A stretch of 64,000 bases of DNA from Tritonibacter scottomollicae (GTDB lineage: Bacteria; Pseudomonadota; Alphaproteobacteria; Rhodobacterales; Rhodobacteraceae): contig NZ_PVUF01000001.1 of NCBI RefSeq assembly GCF_003003215.1, positions 434,001-498,000 on the forward strand. Direction: 5' to 3'. Shown in pieces: positions 1-8,844 of this stretch (the stretch's first letter is position 1; the number at the start of each line of letters is the position of its first letter). The notes under the pieces were generated by a model that was not told the DNA's origin, made no database searches, and saw nothing but the letters and a program-made list of their open reading frames with translations. The position numbers and the translations under genes are program-made.

Positions 1-755
1 AGCATCGCCCAGGTCACCAGCCCCAGAACGACCGACAGAGCCGAGGCCATGGCGATGTTCGCCGACAGGGTGAATTCGGTGTAGATCACCATCGGCAGCA
101 CGTCGATGTCGGTGGCCAGCGTAAAGGCGGTGCCAAAAGCCCCCATGGCGGTCGCAAAGGCGATGGCCCCGGCAGCGATCAGCGCGGGCGCGAGCGCGGG
201 CAGCAGCACATCCGTCACGATCCGCCAAGGCGACGCCCCAAGCGTGCGCGCGGCCTCTTCCAGCGCGGGGTCGATCTTTTCCGCCGCGGCCATGACAGTC
301 AGCAACACCCGCGGGATCGAGAAATACAGATAGCCCAGGAACAGCCCTATGATCGAATAGGCAAAGACCCAGTACCCGGGCAACAGTTGGTTCACCAGGC
401 CTTGGCGCCCGCCCAGCAGGATGATCATGAAGCCCACCACGACGCCTGGAAAGGCCAGCGGCAAGGTCAGGATCGACAACAGCACGTTGCGCCCAGGAAA
501 GTGGTTGCGCACCAGGTAAAGCCCTGCCGTGGTCGAAATCGCCAGAGCCGCGACCGTAACGGCGAGCGAGACGACGACAGTCTGGCCCAGCGTCGACAGG
601 TAGCGCGGGGTTTGCAGGATTTGCAGGTAGATCCCCCAGCCTGCCTCGCTTTCGCCTGACGCCAGGATCAACCGCCCAAGCGGGATCGCCAGAAAGGCCA
701 GGGTAAAGATCGCCAAGGGCAGCAGGCAAAGCGATATGAAGTGTCGCTGTGTCAT
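1..755 (-). CDS. ABC transporter permease (partial, 3' end off window)
   Basis: About 251 codons are visible, starting at the ATG at 755 (MTQRHFISL) and running off the left edge without a stop. The protein alternates hydrophobic segments with short loops and has a BPD-type EAA loop (EEAARTLGASPWRIV followed by LLP), the contact site for the ATPase. This is a type I importer permease of the Fe(3+)/phosphonate/hexose-phosphate class. It is the third gene of an operon after a LacI regulator and a binding protein, so it should form the membrane channel for that binding protein. The substrate cannot be read from the sequence. Confidence 0.85.
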   Translation of the reverse strand, partial: MTQRHFISLCLLPLAIFTLAFLAIPLGRLILASGESEAGWGIYLQILQTPRYLSTLGQTVVVSLAVTVAALAISTTAGLYLVRNHFPGRNVLLSILTLPLAFPGVVVGFMIILLGGRQGLVNQLLPGYWVFAYSIIGLFLGYLYFSIPRVLLTVMAAAEKIDPALEEAARTLGASPWRIVTDVLLPALAPALIAAGAIAFATAMGAFGTAFTLATDIDVLPMVIYTEFTLSANIAMASALSVVLGLVTWAM

Positions 756-776
756 GAATGGTCCGATTTGAATGGG

Positions 777-804
777 GCCGAGCAGGGAAAGACCCCTGCT
801 CGGC
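777..804 (-). terminator. Intercistronic stem-loop between binding-protein and permease genes
   Basis: GCCGAGCAGGG (777-787) pairs perfectly with CCCTGCTCGGC (794-804) around a 6-nt loop. There is no T run, and the next gene starts just beyond. It is more likely a partial terminator or 3' mRNA stabiliser than a full stop. This is a common arrangement that lets the binding protein be made in excess. Confidence 0.6.
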
Positions 805-817
805 TGGCTGAGTGCCG

Positions 818-1813
818 TTACTTGACTTCGTTCAGGTAACGTTCGCCAAAGGCGGCCTGTGCGCGCTCCATTTCGGCGTAATCCACCGCGACGGCGCGTT
901 CGTAGTCGGAGGCCGGCAGGAACTTCTCGGCCACTTCTGCGGGCAGCTCGACCGGGCGAGCAGGCTGAAGATAGGCGTTGGTCCAGATCGCCTGGCCCTC
1001 ATCCGACAGAATGAAATCCAGAACGCGCTTGCCGGCATCCGGGTTGGGCGCGTCGGCGACGAGGCTCATGACATAAGGCACGCGGACCGAGCCTTCGCAG
1101 GGCAGCACGAATTCGAAGTTCCCGTCCTCTTCATACTTTCCGCGATAGGCGTTGAAATCGTAGTCGAACAGGATAGGGATTTCGCCCGACACCACACGTG
1201 CATAGGATGTCTGCTTGGGCACGATCGGATCGTTCTCGGCCAGGGTGTTGAAGTACGCGATGGCCGGGTCGAAATTGCCCAGGTCGCCGCCATTGGCGAG
1301 GTTCACCGCCACTGCACCGGCATAGCCGACGAAGGCCGATGACGGGTCAAGGTATCCTACCATGCCACGATATTCAGGCTTGGTCAGGTCGGCCCAGCAC
1401 TGCGGGACGGGCGCACCGGCCAGCGCGTCGACGTTCACGAACATCCCCAGCGTACCGTAGTGAATGGCGAACCAGTTGCCCTCTGGGTCTTTCAGGCCTT
1501 CGGGAATGTCTTCGAAGCCTTCGGGCTTGTAGGGCTGAACGACCCCTTCTGTGCCTGCCTTGATGCCGGTCGTGACGCCGTAATAGGCTACGTCGGCCAC
1601 TGGTGCGGCGCGTTCAGCCAGAAGCTGGCTCAGGGTCTGGCCCGAGTTCTTGTTGTCATGCGGCATCTGGATGTCGAGCTTGTCGTCGATGGCTTCAAGC
1701 ATCGAGGCCCAGTCGGCCCACTGCGGCGGGCAGTTGTAGCAGATGGCATCCTCGGCCAGCACCGGCGCGGCGATGGCGGTTGCGAAAAGCGCGGTCAATA
1801 CAGTATGTTTCAT
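818..1813 (-). CDS. ABC transporter periplasmic substrate-binding protein
   Basis: 331 residues from the ATG at 1813. The start is supported by a Sec signal peptide (MKHTVLTALFATAIAAPVLA, cleavage before EDAI) and by AAGGA ahead of it; the reading frame extends further upstream, but only into the regulator gene. The body looks like the family 1 iron/phosphonate/hexose-phosphate binders (AfuA/PhnS-like): WADW near the mature N-terminus, a YRGMVGYLDPSSA segment, and a C-terminal DFILSDEGQ helix. A CYNC pair lies just after the signal peptide. It lies 4 bp downstream of the LacI gene and upstream of the permease, so the three are cotranscribed. Control by a LacI protein suggests a sugar or sugar-phosphate ligand, but this is inference. 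Confidence 0.85.
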   Translation of the reverse strand: MKHTVLTALFATAIAAPVLAEDAICYNCPPQWADWASMLEAIDDKLDIQMPHDNKNSGQTLSQLLAERAAPVADVAYYGVTTGIKAGTEGVVQPYKPEGFEDIPEGLKDPEGNWFAIHYGTLGMFVNVDALAGAPVPQCWADLTKPEYRGMVGYLDPSSAFVGYAGAVAVNLANGGDLGNFDPAIAYFNTLAENDPIVPKQTSYARVVSGEIPILFDYDFNAYRGKYEEDGNFEFVLPCEGSVRVPYVMSLVADAPNPDAGKRVLDFILSDEGQAIWTNAYLQPARPVELPAEVAEKFLPASDYERAVAVDYAEMERAQAAFGERYLNEVK

Positions 1814-1817
1814 GGGT

Positions 1818-2915
1818 TCATCCTTGTTTGAGATCGGTCTCGAGCGAGTGAACTGACGGCGGCCAGGTGGCACCCTGGTCGTCGTCGCGGAATTCCGGGC
1901 GGGGCGGCGCAAGCGTAGCGCCCGCACGGAAATTGAAGGGCAAGGGCGGCTGCTGTGCGCAGTCCTTGCCTTGGATCAGGTCCAGAAGGGTCTGCGCGGC
2001 CTGACGGCCAATTGCGTCCGGCGCGGTTTCGATCGTGGCGAGGGGCACATCAAGCAGCCGCCCGATCTCGATCCCGTCGAACCCGACAACCGACAAATCC
2101 TGCGGCACCTTCTTGCCTCGCAGGCGCACGGCCTTCTGCACGGCGATGGCCAAGAAGTCGTTCGAGGCAAAGATCGCGGTCAGCCCGTCCAACTTCCCAA
2201 GGAGAGTGGCCAGCAGTTCGGGTGTGTTGGCCTCTGCCTCGCTCAGCTCGATCAGCGCGGGGTCTGGCAGACCGCACGCCCGGCAAGCGTCGCAAAACCC
2301 CGTATAGCGGTTGCGCGACCGGTCCGAACTGGAGAACCTCAACGCCAGAAAGGCCGTGCGCCTGTGACCCAGATCGGCAAAGCGGCGGGCCACCTCGCGC
2401 GCAGCTTCGAAATTGTCGACATGGGCGGTGGGCAGGCCATCAATCGGGTCGTGGAACATCAGCGACAGCGGGATGCCACGCGCACGCGCCCGGTCGAGCG
2501 CGGCGCTGCGCTCGGGTGCGACCATAGTCAGCACCAGACCCTCGACGCCTTTGTCCAGAAGGGTCGAAATGGCCGCACAATCTGCCTCACCGTCGTAGTT
2601 CGAGCTTGCGATTAAAAGCTGGTAGCCGGTCTTGCTCAGAGCCTCCTGCACGCCCTGGACGGCTTCGGCAAAGACCGGGTTGGCCAACGAAGGCACAAGG
2701 CAGCCGATGGTCATGCTGCGACTGCTCTGCAACGCACGCCCGATTGCGCTGAAGGAAAACCCCAGTTCGCGCGCTGCCTCCTCGACCCGTCGGCGTGCCT
2801 CGGCGCTGGTGGGCCCGGATCGGTTCAGCACCCGGCTCGCCGTCGCAATGCCGCAGTCGGCCTTCCGCGCGACGTCCTTGATGGTGATCTTCTGCCTTGA
2901 GCTCACGTGCGTCAT
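1818..2915 (-). CDS. LacI-family transcriptional regulator
   Basis: 365 residues. The N-terminal helix-turn-helix is classical (ITIKDVARKADCGIATASRV then LNRSG, roughly residues 10-35). It is followed by a hinge helix and a periplasmic-binding-protein-like effector domain (TIGCLVPSLANPVFAE, ending in a VVGFDGIEIG segment). It is the first gene of the operon, its stop lying 4 bp before the binding-protein start, and the Shine-Dalgarno of the next gene overlaps its end. A near-perfect LacI-type palindrome sits directly before its own start codon, so it most likely represses itself and the importer until the ligand is present. Confidence 0.9.
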   Translation of the reverse strand: MTHVSSRQKITIKDVARKADCGIATASRVLNRSGPTSAEARRRVEEAARELGFSFSAIGRALQSSRSMTIGCLVPSLANPVFAEAVQGVQEALSKTGYQLLIASSNYDGEADCAAISTLLDKGVEGLVLTMVAPERSAALDRARARGIPLSLMFHDPIDGLPTAHVDNFEAAREVARRFADLGHRRTAFLALRFSSSDRSRNRYTGFCDACRACGLPDPALIELSEAEANTPELLATLLGKLDGLTAIFASNDFLAIAVQKAVRLRGKKVPQDLSVVGFDGIEIGRLLDVPLATIETAPDAIGRQAAQTLLDLIQGKDCAQQPPLPFNFRAGATLAPPRPEFRDDDQGATWPPSVHSLETDLKQG

Positions 2916-2916
2916 C

Positions 2917-2938
2917 CGTGTGAAAACGTTTCCACACG
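2917..2938 (-). promoter_or_regulatory. LacI-type operator upstream of the lacI-like gene
   Basis: The 22-bp sequence is an inverted repeat with CG at the centre (CGTGTGAAAAC then GTTTCCACACG). One base pair breaks the symmetry. The AAACGTTT core matches the usual LacI/GalR operator pattern. It ends one base before the start codon of the regulator gene on the complementary strand, so binding would block the leader of the whole operon. Confidence 0.7.
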
Positions 2939-3040
2939 TCTGCTAAAGGACATTCGTCACAAGAGTATGACAGCGAAGTTTGGACACCGAACCACCTCAC
3001 CCAGTGGCCAAGATCGCCGGAAACGTCACCTGCGCGCTGA

Positions 3041-3997
3041 TCAGATTTGGTCGCGAGTAACTTTTTGGTGGAGGATCAGCACCAGCAAAGGGGCGCCGAT
3101 CAAAGAGGTGTAAATGCCAGCGGGCATTAGGGCGGAGGGGGCGAATATGCGTGTCGCTATATCGGCGAGCGTGACCAATCCAGCACCGCAAGCTGCTGCT
3201 GCGACCAAGTTGACCTGTCCCCGCCCTATTTTTCGCGCAAGTGGGCCTGATACAAACGCGACAAAGCTAAAAGTACCGGCCAACGCTACCATAGCCGAAG
3301 CGAGAAGAGCCGCGCTCAATAAAAGGAGGGGGCGCAATCGGTGGATTGCAAGACCCCAGCCACGCGCCGGGTCATCACCGAATTCCAAGCGGTCAAGGGA
3401 GTGGGACGCGGGCAGTAAGACGAGCGCGCCTACCGCAAGTGAGAGAGCGGCAATCTGAACCTCTTGCCAGCCCATAGCGTTAAGGGACCCTGCGAGCCAT
3501 GCCATAGCCTGTGCTGCTGCCGCGTCGCCAGCCCGGATCAACAGGATGCTGAGAGCGGCGGAGCAGGTGATACCAACTCCAATCCCGTAGAGGATCAACC
3601 GGCGCGGATCGAGGCCGGCCCTACGAGAAAGCGACAGCACAAAAATCAAAGCCGTGGCCAACACACCTCCGCTCAGCGCACCCAGCATTGTGACCACACC
3701 GGCAAGTTGGGCTGCCACCCCACCCAGCGCAGCCCCCTGAGAAACCCCGATGATGTCGGGCGAAGCAAGCGAATTGCGCAGCAATGACTGAAACACCGCG
3801 CCCGCTAAGCCCAGGCCCGCGCCTATAAAAAGCCCCGCGAGGGCGCGCGGCATTCGCAAATGCCACAGCAACACATCTTCCTCAGGTCCGGCGCGTAGGC
3901 TCACCAGAAGCTGATCGGGCGAAAGCCAAAGTCGCCCTGCGGAGAGCGCGAGCATGAACAGGCCAAACAGGGCGGCGATGCCAAGTGCGGTTTTCAT
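3041..3997 (-). CDS. FecCD-family iron-siderophore ABC permease (second subunit)
   Basis: 318 residues with about nine hydrophobic segments. FecCD hallmarks are visible: HLRMPRALAGLFIGAGLGLAG near residue 50, FQSLLRNSLASPDIIGVSQGA near 75, and a C-terminal PAGIYTSLIGAPLLVLIL segment. The family forms the BtuC-type inner-membrane channel for ferric siderophores or haem. Its start overlaps the stop of the upstream permease by 4 bp (ATGA), so the two are translationally coupled and probably form a heterodimer. No ATPase gene follows; the next gene downstream belongs to the LacI operon. Confidence 0.9.
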   Translation of the reverse strand: MKTALGIAALFGLFMLALSAGRLWLSPDQLLVSLRAGPEEDVLLWHLRMPRALAGLFIGAGLGLAGAVFQSLLRNSLASPDIIGVSQGAALGGVAAQLAGVVTMLGALSGGVLATALIFVLSLSRRAGLDPRRLILYGIGVGITCSAALSILLIRAGDAAAAQAMAWLAGSLNAMGWQEVQIAALSLAVGALVLLPASHSLDRLEFGDDPARGWGLAIHRLRPLLLLSAALLASAMVALAGTFSFVAFVSGPLARKIGRGQVNLVAAAACGAGLVTLADIATRIFAPSALMPAGIYTSLIGAPLLVLILHQKVTRDQI

Positions 3998-5109
3998 GTC
4001 CGTTTCCCCAGAATTTTCGAAAGCAGGACCATAAATGCGGGGCCGCCGATCACGGCCAGAACCAGTCCTATCGGAACTTCCGAGGGGCGCGCAGCGACGC
4101 GGCCAATTGTGTCACACGCCAGCACAAGTATAGCCCCCATCGGACCGGCAAACGCGAGGGTGGTGCCAAGACTGGCTCCGGAGATTGCGCGCGCGATATG
4201 CGGGATGACGAGGCCGACAAAACCGATAGGCCCAGCCAAGGCAACGGCGCCCCCCGACAGAAGCGTTATTGAAATAAGGGCGAGGGTTGCGACCAATGCG
4301 GGATGCACCCCAAGACCGGATGCAATATCCCCCCCAAGCGCCATTGCGTTCAGACCTCGGCAGGAGAGAGCTGCCAGTCCAATGCCACACAAAAGGAATG
4401 GTAAAACAAAAGTTAGGGTCTCAAAATCAGTTTGCCCAAGCGCTCCCACCATCCAAAACCGATAAAGTTCGCGACTTTCGGTTTGCAGGAGGACAATGGC
4501 TGCAACCAGAGACAGACACAGGCTGCTGATTGCAGTACCCGCAAGGGGGAGCCGGATTGAGAGGCCATTACCAACCGTCGATTTTGTGCCACCCGCCAGC
4601 AACCATACTGTGAGCGCGGCAATCCCCGCGCCGAAGCTGGCGGTCAGTGTCAGGATTGTTGTGGGTTGCGGTCCAAGGCTCCATGTCAACAATACCACAG
4701 AGAGAGCAGCGCCAGCATTGACCCCCATCAGCCCTGGATCTGCCAGTGGATTGCGCGTGAGGCTTTGCATCAGCACACCCGCAATGGCGAGGGCAGCACC
4801 ACAGGCAGCAGCGGTGAGGGCACGTTGTAGTCGTAGGCCACGCACCAACGCATGCAGTGGATCAGAGGCGTCGAAGTGAATTAGAGCATGCCAGACCACG
4901 GCGGCTGGTACATCTCTTGCACCAAAGCTCAGGGATGCGATCATCCCCAGCCCGAGGGCCGTAAGGCAAAGACTGCCTTGAAGAGGGATCGCGATTTTGG
5001 AGCGAGAGACTGAGCCGCGCAATACCAGAGAACCTGTCTGACAATTCTTGAGAGGGAAGCTGGCGAAAGCTGGCCGCGCCTGAGTGAACCAAAGGTGTGG
5101 TGCGGTCAA
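3994..5109 (-). CDS. FecCD-family iron-siderophore ABC permease (first subunit)
   Basis: 371 residues from the ATG. The first 40 or so are not hydrophobic and have no family counterpart, so the true start may be an internal one such as the TTG before RGSVSRSK. The rest is FecCD: VRGLRLQRALTAAACGAALAIAG, LMQSLTRNPLADPGLMGVNAGA, and a C-terminal PSEVPIGLVLAVIGGPAFMVLL segment. It is paired with the downstream permease by a 4-bp overlap and diverges from a periplasmic binding-protein gene, with about 130 bp between them for promoters. Confidence 0.88.
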   Translation of the reverse strand: MTAPHLWFTQARPAFASFPLKNCQTGSLVLRGSVSRSKIAIPLQGSLCLTALGLGMIASLSFGARDVPAAVVWHALIHFDASDPLHALVRGLRLQRALTAAACGAALAIAGVLMQSLTRNPLADPGLMGVNAGAALSVVLLTWSLGPQPTTILTLTASFGAGIAALTVWLLAGGTKSTVGNGLSIRLPLAGTAISSLCLSLVAAIVLLQTESRELYRFWMVGALGQTDFETLTFVLPFLLCGIGLAALSCRGLNAMALGGDIASGLGVHPALVATLALISITLLSGGAVALAGPIGFVGLVIPHIARAISGASLGTTLAFAGPMGAILVLACDTIGRVAARPSEVPIGLVLAVIGGPAFMVLLSKILGKRT

Positions 5110-5240
5110 GCAAGATGGCAGCGCAGGTTTGGCTGGGCAGGGCTTGACCCGTGCTGTGTCGCCACGTAGCCGTTACCCGTTCCCAGCCAGCGCGAGACTG
5201 CGCATCGCCAGGTCTGCTTGATGCTTCATTGGGAACGGCT

Positions 5241-6197
5241 ATGCGGATCTTTATCTTCCTATTTTTATCGCTCGCGGCCTCTGCTCAGGCTGCAGATTTC
5301 CCGGTTCGGATCGAACACGCCTATGGCGAGACGGTTGTGCAGGCCGCGCCTCAACGCGTGGTTTCCGTTGGGTATCATGAGCAGGATTTCCTTTATGCAC
5401 TGGGGGTTGCGCCGGTTGGCGTGCATGAGTGGTTTGGCGGGCACGCTTATGCGACATGGCCTTGGGCAGAGCCTGCCCGGTCTGAGCTCGCCGCTACGCC
5501 GGAGGTGCAGAGGGGGTTTGAGATCGACCTTGAGTGGGTCTTGTTGCAGCAACCGGATTTGATTGTCGCAACATTTGCACCACTGGATGAGCGCACCTAC
5601 GCAATGTTGTCGCGTATTGCGCCAGTGGTGGGGCCGCCCGCAAATTTCCCGATGTGGGGGGCGCCTTGGGAGGAGGAGCTGCGATCGATTGCGGCGGCGA
5701 CGGGGAAAGTGTCGACCGCAGAAAAGATCATAGCCGATCTGGATCAACGTATATCGGCAATTGCGGCACAACATCCGCAGCTGCAAGGGCTGAGCGGCAC
5801 GGTTGCCCATTTTGCCGGGGGGCAGATCGTGGGGTATCGATCTGAGGATGGCGGCAATCGTTTGCTGCACCGTCTCGGAGTGGAGACCCCCGCCACCTTT
5901 GACCAAATGGCCGGGCCGGGGGGCAATTTTACAGTCAGCCCAGAGCGAATCGATCTCTTTGATCTCGACGTTGTGCTTTGGCTGACGGATGAACCTGCGC
6001 GTGCGAAGATTGAGCGCCTGCCGGGTTATGACGCATTAAGGATCACGCGGGAAGGGCGGTCTATTTGGGCAGAGGAAACGCTGACCGGCGCGCTCAGCTT
6101 TCAGTCGCCATTGTCGATAGAATGGGCGCTGGATCAACTGGTCCCGGCATTGGTGGCTGCGACAGATGGCAATCCAAACACTGAAGCGACAGAATAG
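5241..6197 (+). CDS. Periplasmic iron-siderophore binding protein (FepB/FhuD-like)
   Basis: 318 residues from the ATG at 5241. This start gives a clear Sec signal (MRIFIFLFLSLAASAQA, cleavage before ADF); the open frame starting 90 bp upstream would bury it. The mature part follows the class III binding-protein pattern: RVVSVGYHEQDFLYALGVAPVGV, then the WVLLQQPDLIVAT segment, and an alpha-helical linker (AEKIIADLDQRISAI). It should deliver the ferric siderophore to the two divergent FecCD permeases. It sits just before the TonB-dependent receptor gene, completing an outer-membrane-to-cytoplasm path apart from the ATPase. Confidence 0.88.
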   Translation: MRIFIFLFLSLAASAQAADFPVRIEHAYGETVVQAAPQRVVSVGYHEQDFLYALGVAPVGVHEWFGGHAYATWPWAEPARSELAATPEVQRGFEIDLEWVLLQQPDLIVATFAPLDERTYAMLSRIAPVVGPPANFPMWGAPWEEELRSIAAATGKVSTAEKIIADLDQRISAIAAQHPQLQGLSGTVAHFAGGQIVGYRSEDGGNRLLHRLGVETPATFDQMAGPGGNFTVSPERIDLFDLDVVLWLTDEPARAKIERLPGYDALRITREGRSIWAEETLTGALSFQSPLSIEWALDQLVPALVAATDGNPNTEATE

Positions 6198-6400
6198 TCC
6201 CGTCGACGTCATGAGATGCGTTGACCGCATAGGGATAGTGCAATAGCACCGGCTCAACCGAGGCGTGGAAGCGATATCCCACCAAGGCAGTCCTGAGGGC
6301 ATGCGTGCCCTGAAATGCAACTGCCACTGGCCCGGTATTCTCCCACTCTTGCGACCTTGTCGTGGAGACACCCAGTCGGCTTGATTGAGACTGGATCGAA

Positions 6401-8536
6401 ATGACCAATAATTCTATCACCCGCGCCCGCCCGCGCGTTTCCAAACTGGTGCTGTTTATGGGCACCACTTTGTTGAGCAGCGCAGCGTTTGCGCAGGACA
6501 CGACAATTGTACTGGACCCTATCGTGGTGACGCGCGCTGATGAGGCGTCGCCACTGTCGGGTGGTACCGGATATACAGCGGAAGAAACCACCGCAGGTTT
6601 CAAGGGTGGGGTGCCACTCGTTGAGGTTCCGCGTTCGGTCTCCGTGGTCACCGCACAGGAAATCGCCGATCGTGCGCCCGTGCAGATTGAGGATGCGCTG
6701 GCCTATACACCGGGTGTCAGTGCCTCCAATTGGGGGGTGGATGATCGATACGATCAATTCACCATCCGTGGTTTTGACACCGGGTCGAAGGGGATCTACC
6801 GCGACGGGCTGATCCAGAAGAGTATCAACTTTTCTGGTTTCAAAACCGACCCGTGGATGGTGGAACGCATCGATGTGCTGCGTGGTCCGACCGGTGTCAT
6901 GTATGGCCCGGGCGAGGCTGGCGGGATGGTCAATATCGTCAGCAAACGTCCGCGGTTTGAAACATTCGCTGAAGGGCGCTTGCAATATGGCTCTCATGAC
7001 ACTGCACAGGCAGCGATTGATCTGGGCGATAGCAATGCCGCAAGGACCCTTGCCTGGCGCTTGACGGGGCTCATGCGCAATGGCGGCAATGAGGTGAAGA
7101 ACGCACAGGATGACCGTTTTCTTGGTGCATTTGGTGTGACGTGGGCGCCGACCGATCGCACCGAAGTGACGTTCCTCGGTCACTATCAGGAAGATAACCT
7201 TGCACCAAATATGTTCCTGCCTGTCGCAGGCGAAGACTATGATGCGAGCTTTGGTGCTTTGCCGCAGAGCTTTGCCGACAGTCAGCACGACTTCAATCAG
7301 CTTGATACCGAAGGCTGGTCCATCGGCTATCAGGCGCGCCATGAGGTGAACAGCCAACTTACCCTGCGCCAAAACCTGCGCTACAGCGAGCAGGATACAA
7401 CTTATCGCCACCTCTATTATAGCGGTATGGCCAGCGCCACTCAGATGCAGTTTTACGATTTCACTGTGTTTGAGGACGCATCGACCTTTGCAGTGGACAC
7501 GCAGGTCGAATATCGCGCGACTTTGGGTGCCGCCGAAAACACTCTGGTCGCGGGGCTCGATTATACCCGTCAGATTGTGGATGGCACCCAAGGTTTCGGC
7601 GCTGGCTACCTGATTGATGTGACCAACCCGAGCTATGGTTTTGGTGTCAGTGATCCGGGAAACTACATCGACCGCAAGACCACCGAAGATCAGACCGGGC
7701 TCTATGTGCAAAACCACACACGGTTCGAGAATGGCGTTGCCCTGACAGCGGGTCTGCGCAAATCATGGGTCGAAACCGAGACCGAAAACCGCCTCACCAA
7801 TACCACCAGTACGCAGGATGATGATGCGCTGACCATGTCACTTGGGGCAACCTGGGATCTCGGCAATGGCTATGTGCCGTTTGCCTCTTATGCCGAAGGG
7901 TTCACGACAAACATCGGAAGCAGCTTTGACGGGACTGCCTTCAAACCAACCGAGAGTGAACAATTCGAGGTTGGTCTGCGCTATCAGCCGGTGGGGCGTA
8001 ACCTGATGCTGTCGGCGGCGGTGTTTGACGTGACCAAGACCAATGTTCTGACAGCCGACCCCTTCAATTCGAATTTTCAGGTGCAGACCGGTGAGGTCCG
8101 ACATAGGGGGGGGGAACTGGAGGCGCGTGGTCAGTTGACTGAGCAATTGGCGGCGATCTTCAGCTATTCGTACATTGATGCGAAGATCACCGAGTCCAAC
8201 AATGGCGACAGGGACAATACTGCTGCCAAAGTGCCCGAACACCTCGCGTCGCTCTGGCTGGACTATGCTTTTGCCGGAGGGCTCGAAGGGCTGAAATTGG
8301 GCGGTGGTGTGCGCTATGTCGGCGAGAGCTGGGGCGACAACGCGAACAGCCGCAAAGTCGATGACTACATCCTCGCGGATGTCGCTGTCAGCTACGCGTG
8401 GGATGATTATCGGGTGTCGCTTGGCGTGACCAATCTCTTTGACAAGGATTATGCGGCCACATGTGAAACCGTTTCTTACGGTTGTATCAGTGGCGAAGGG
8501 CGTGAGCTGACCCTGGCCCTGAGCCGCAAATTCTAA
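6401..8536 (+). CDS. TonB-dependent ferric-siderophore receptor
   Basis: 711 residues. A signal peptide ends at AFA-Q (residue 31). An N-terminal plug domain follows (DPIVVTRADEAS as TonB-box region, VPRSVSVVTAQEI, LRGPTGVMYGPGEAGGMVNIVSKRP). The remainder is a 22-strand type barrel with many short alternating segments and the C-terminal outer-membrane signature ending in F (ALSRKF). It fits the siderophore receptor family (FhuA/FpvA type). It lacks the extra N-terminal signalling domain of FecA/FpvA: only about 15 residues separate the signal peptide from the plug. It is therefore unlikely to signal to the ECF sigma factor found downstream. Confidence 0.93.
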   Translation: MTNNSITRARPRVSKLVLFMGTTLLSSAAFAQDTTIVLDPIVVTRADEASPLSGGTGYTAEETTAGFKGGVPLVEVPRSVSVVTAQEIADRAPVQIEDALAYTPGVSASNWGVDDRYDQFTIRGFDTGSKGIYRDGLIQKSINFSGFKTDPWMVERIDVLRGPTGVMYGPGEAGGMVNIVSKRPRFETFAEGRLQYGSHDTAQAAIDLGDSNAARTLAWRLTGLMRNGGNEVKNAQDDRFLGAFGVTWAPTDRTEVTFLGHYQEDNLAPNMFLPVAGEDYDASFGALPQSFADSQHDFNQLDTEGWSIGYQARHEVNSQLTLRQNLRYSEQDTTYRHLYYSGMASATQMQFYDFTVFEDASTFAVDTQVEYRATLGAAENTLVAGLDYTRQIVDGTQGFGAGYLIDVTNPSYGFGVSDPGNYIDRKTTEDQTGLYVQNHTRFENGVALTAGLRKSWVETETENRLTNTTSTQDDDALTMSLGATWDLGNGYVPFASYAEGFTTNIGSSFDGTAFKPTESEQFEVGLRYQPVGRNLMLSAAVFDVTKTNVLTADPFNSNFQVQTGEVRHRGGELEARGQLTEQLAAIFSYSYIDAKITESNNGDRDNTAAKVPEHLASLWLDYAFAGGLEGLKLGGGVRYVGESWGDNANSRKVDDYILADVAVSYAWDDYRVSLGVTNLFDKDYAATCETVSYGCISGEGRELTLALSRKF

Positions 8537-8559
8537 TTCCAGCCCTGCGGAAGCAACGG

Positions 8560-8590
8560 CCTCCGGTGTAAAGACCGGGGGTCTTTTGCG
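8560..8590 (+). terminator. Rho-independent terminator after the receptor gene
   Basis: CCTCCGGT (8560-8567) and ACCGGGGG (8574-8581) form an 8-bp GC-rich stem with one G-U pair and a 6-nt loop, followed by TCTTTTGCGTTT. It lies 24 bp after the stop codon of the receptor. Confidence 0.65.
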
Positions 8591-8591
8591 T

Positions 8592-8774
8592 TTAACTGTC
8601 AAGGATACGTTCAGAGCAAAACGGTAGGTCGGCTTTTTCGCGCTCGGTCATCCGAGCGATGTCCGGGTGCGACAGTGGATCACGATCATACACTGATCTG
8701 CTCGGGTATGTTTTTATGTGCGTTTTGCATCTCAACCAGAGGGCCATAAAGCGGAAGAAAGAAACCTGTGTCAT
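8592..8774 (-). CDS. Small hypothetical protein (DUF1127-like ending)
   Basis: 60 residues. The second half (DPLSHPDIARMTEREKADL) has the pattern of the small DUF1127-type proteins of alphaproteobacteria, in which a short helix of the form ARMSxRELADLPF recurs. The N-terminal half is aromatic and basic. It is convergent with the TonB receptor and its terminator, and divergent from the LysR gene 70 bp away. Function is not known; the family is often linked to RNA-binding and stress responses. It could still be a chance frame. Confidence 0.45.
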   Translation of the reverse strand: MTQVSFFRFMALWLRCKTHIKTYPSRSVYDRDPLSHPDIARMTEREKADLPFCSERILDS

Positions 8775-8844
8775 GGGTCCACTCTGGCTCAGATGGGCAT
8801 GGATGGCTATCGACTTCGCGAAGGCAAGTGTTTAGTTTATCTAA

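Noticed and set aside
5110-5240. Fur, RirA or ECF site in the gap between the permease and binding-protein genes
   Set aside because: TGAAGCA-N14-CGAT on the minus strand and TTGAC-N16-CGT on the plus strand are only partial matches; no palindromic iron box was found.
6311-6340. TGAAATG followed by CCGGT before the receptor gene as a fourth ECF promoter
   Set aside because: The second element does not read CGTC and the spacing is off by at least one base; too weak to count with the three exact sites.
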